Shown piece by piece: positions 4,950-5,292 of a stretch of DNA of 5,292 bases; position 1 is the stretch's first letter, and every line of letters starts with the position of its first letter. The stretch is taken from the NCBI GenBank assembly GCA_009692985.1, contig SHYF01000121.1:1-5292 (forward strand). The letters are read 5' to 3'. A program made the translations under genes and the position numbers. The stretch is from Dehalococcoidia bacterium (lineage in GTDB: Bacteria > Chloroflexota > Dehalococcoidia > Lucifugimonadales > SHYF01). The notes under the pieces were generated by a model. It ran no database searches, was not told the DNA's origin, and saw only the letters and a program-made list of their open reading frames with translations.

Positions 4950-5292
4950 ATGACAGAGCAAGCCCTGTCTGACATGAAGGTAATAGACCTGACCCAATAC
5001 ATCGCTGGGCCAGCGTGTACAAAGCTCCTGGCCGACTTCGGCGCAGACGTAATCAAGATAGAACGCCCTGGAACGGGCGACGGGGCGCGTACCATGGGCC
5101 CTTTCTATCACGATGAGCCTGACCTGGATAAAAGCGGCCTCTTCCTTTACCTCAACACCAACAAGAGGGGAGTAACACTTAACCTCAAGAGCGTGCTGGG
5201 CAAGGAGATGCTCATGGCGATGGTGAAGAGAGCTGACGTGGTGGTGGAAAACTTCAAGCCGGGAGTGATGGACCGCTTGGGCCTCTCCTATG
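4950..5292 (+). CDS. CaiB/BaiF family III CoA-transferase, N-terminal part (runs off the window)
   Basis: The frame from ATG 4950 is open to the window end, giving 114 residues of a protein usually near 400 residues long. Family III CoA-transferases move CoA between an acyl-CoA and a free acid, and in catabolic clusters they often activate the substrate. The N-terminal Rossmann-like signature is clear: MKVIDLTQYIAGPACTKLLA (9-28) leads into DFGADVIKIERPGTGDGAR (29-47). These are followed by LYLNTNKRGVTLNL (67-80) and ADVVVENFKPGVMDRLGL (96-113). The catalytic aspartate, near residue 169 in formyl-CoA transferase, lies beyond the window, so activity cannot be judged. It sits 32 bp after the hydratase gene on the same strand and is probably co-transcribed. 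CaiB, BaiF, formyl-CoA transferase and racemase-type (Amacr) members cannot be separated from this fragment. Confidence 0.92.
   Translation, partial: MTEQALSDMKVIDLTQYIAGPACTKLLADFGADVIKIERPGTGDGARTMGPFYHDEPDLDKSGLFLYLNTNKRGVTLNLKSVLGKEMLMAMVKRADVVVENFKPGVMDRLGLSY

Noticed and set aside
1..5292. tRNA, rRNA, CRISPR array, insertion sequence or prophage signals
   Set aside because: No cloverleaf-like segments, repeat-spacer pattern, transposase motifs or terminal inverted repeats were seen. Nearly all of the sequence is accounted for by metabolic genes.

Overview
This window comes from a bacterial chromosome of moderate GC. Every gene is accompanied by a Shine-Dalgarno site or explained by coupling, and at least one sigma70-type promoter is clear. 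No marker gene fixes the taxonomy. Many paralogous acyl-CoA dehydrogenases (ACADs), a FAS1-like/MaoC-type hydratase, a CaiB/BaiF CoA-transferase and frequent ATA and AGG codons would suit an uncultured Chloroflexota (Dehalococcoidia/SAR202-like) genome, but this is a low-confidence inference.

Layout. Two transcription units diverge from a 265-bp intergenic region (4065-4329). The minus-strand unit reads, in transcription order: a C-terminally short ACAD (4064-3246); a second, degenerate ACAD with a TTG start (3218-2061); a 142-bp gap with its own -10 box, a perfect palindromic operator candidate and a 21-bp-phased direct repeat; a full-length ACAD (1918-782); a hairpin followed by a T-run that has the features of an intrinsic terminator; an FAD/NAD(P)-binding oxidoreductase resembling OXNAD1 (744 or 720 to 16); and possibly the first codons of another gene that overlaps the reductase stop codon at the window edge. 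The plus-strand unit holds a MaoC-N/FAS1-like hot-dog hydratase (4330-4917) and the N-terminal 114 residues of a CaiB/BaiF family III CoA-transferase (4950 to the end).

How it may work together (inference). The set has the parts of a catabolic, beta-oxidation-like module for an acid of unknown identity. The CoA-transferase would activate the substrate, the ACADs would desaturate it, and the hot-dog protein would hydrate the enoyl-CoA. The reductase would handle electrons for the pathway or for a gene beyond the window. The substrate cannot be read from the sequence.

The most unusual points are these. The two adjacent ACADs are defective in largely different parts: one lacks most of the C-terminal domain, while the other keeps that domain but has a damaged N-terminal/middle domain. 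The third ACAD lacks a glutamate at both usual catalytic-base positions. The reductase start codon and its ribosome-binding site lie inside the terminator-like hairpin.
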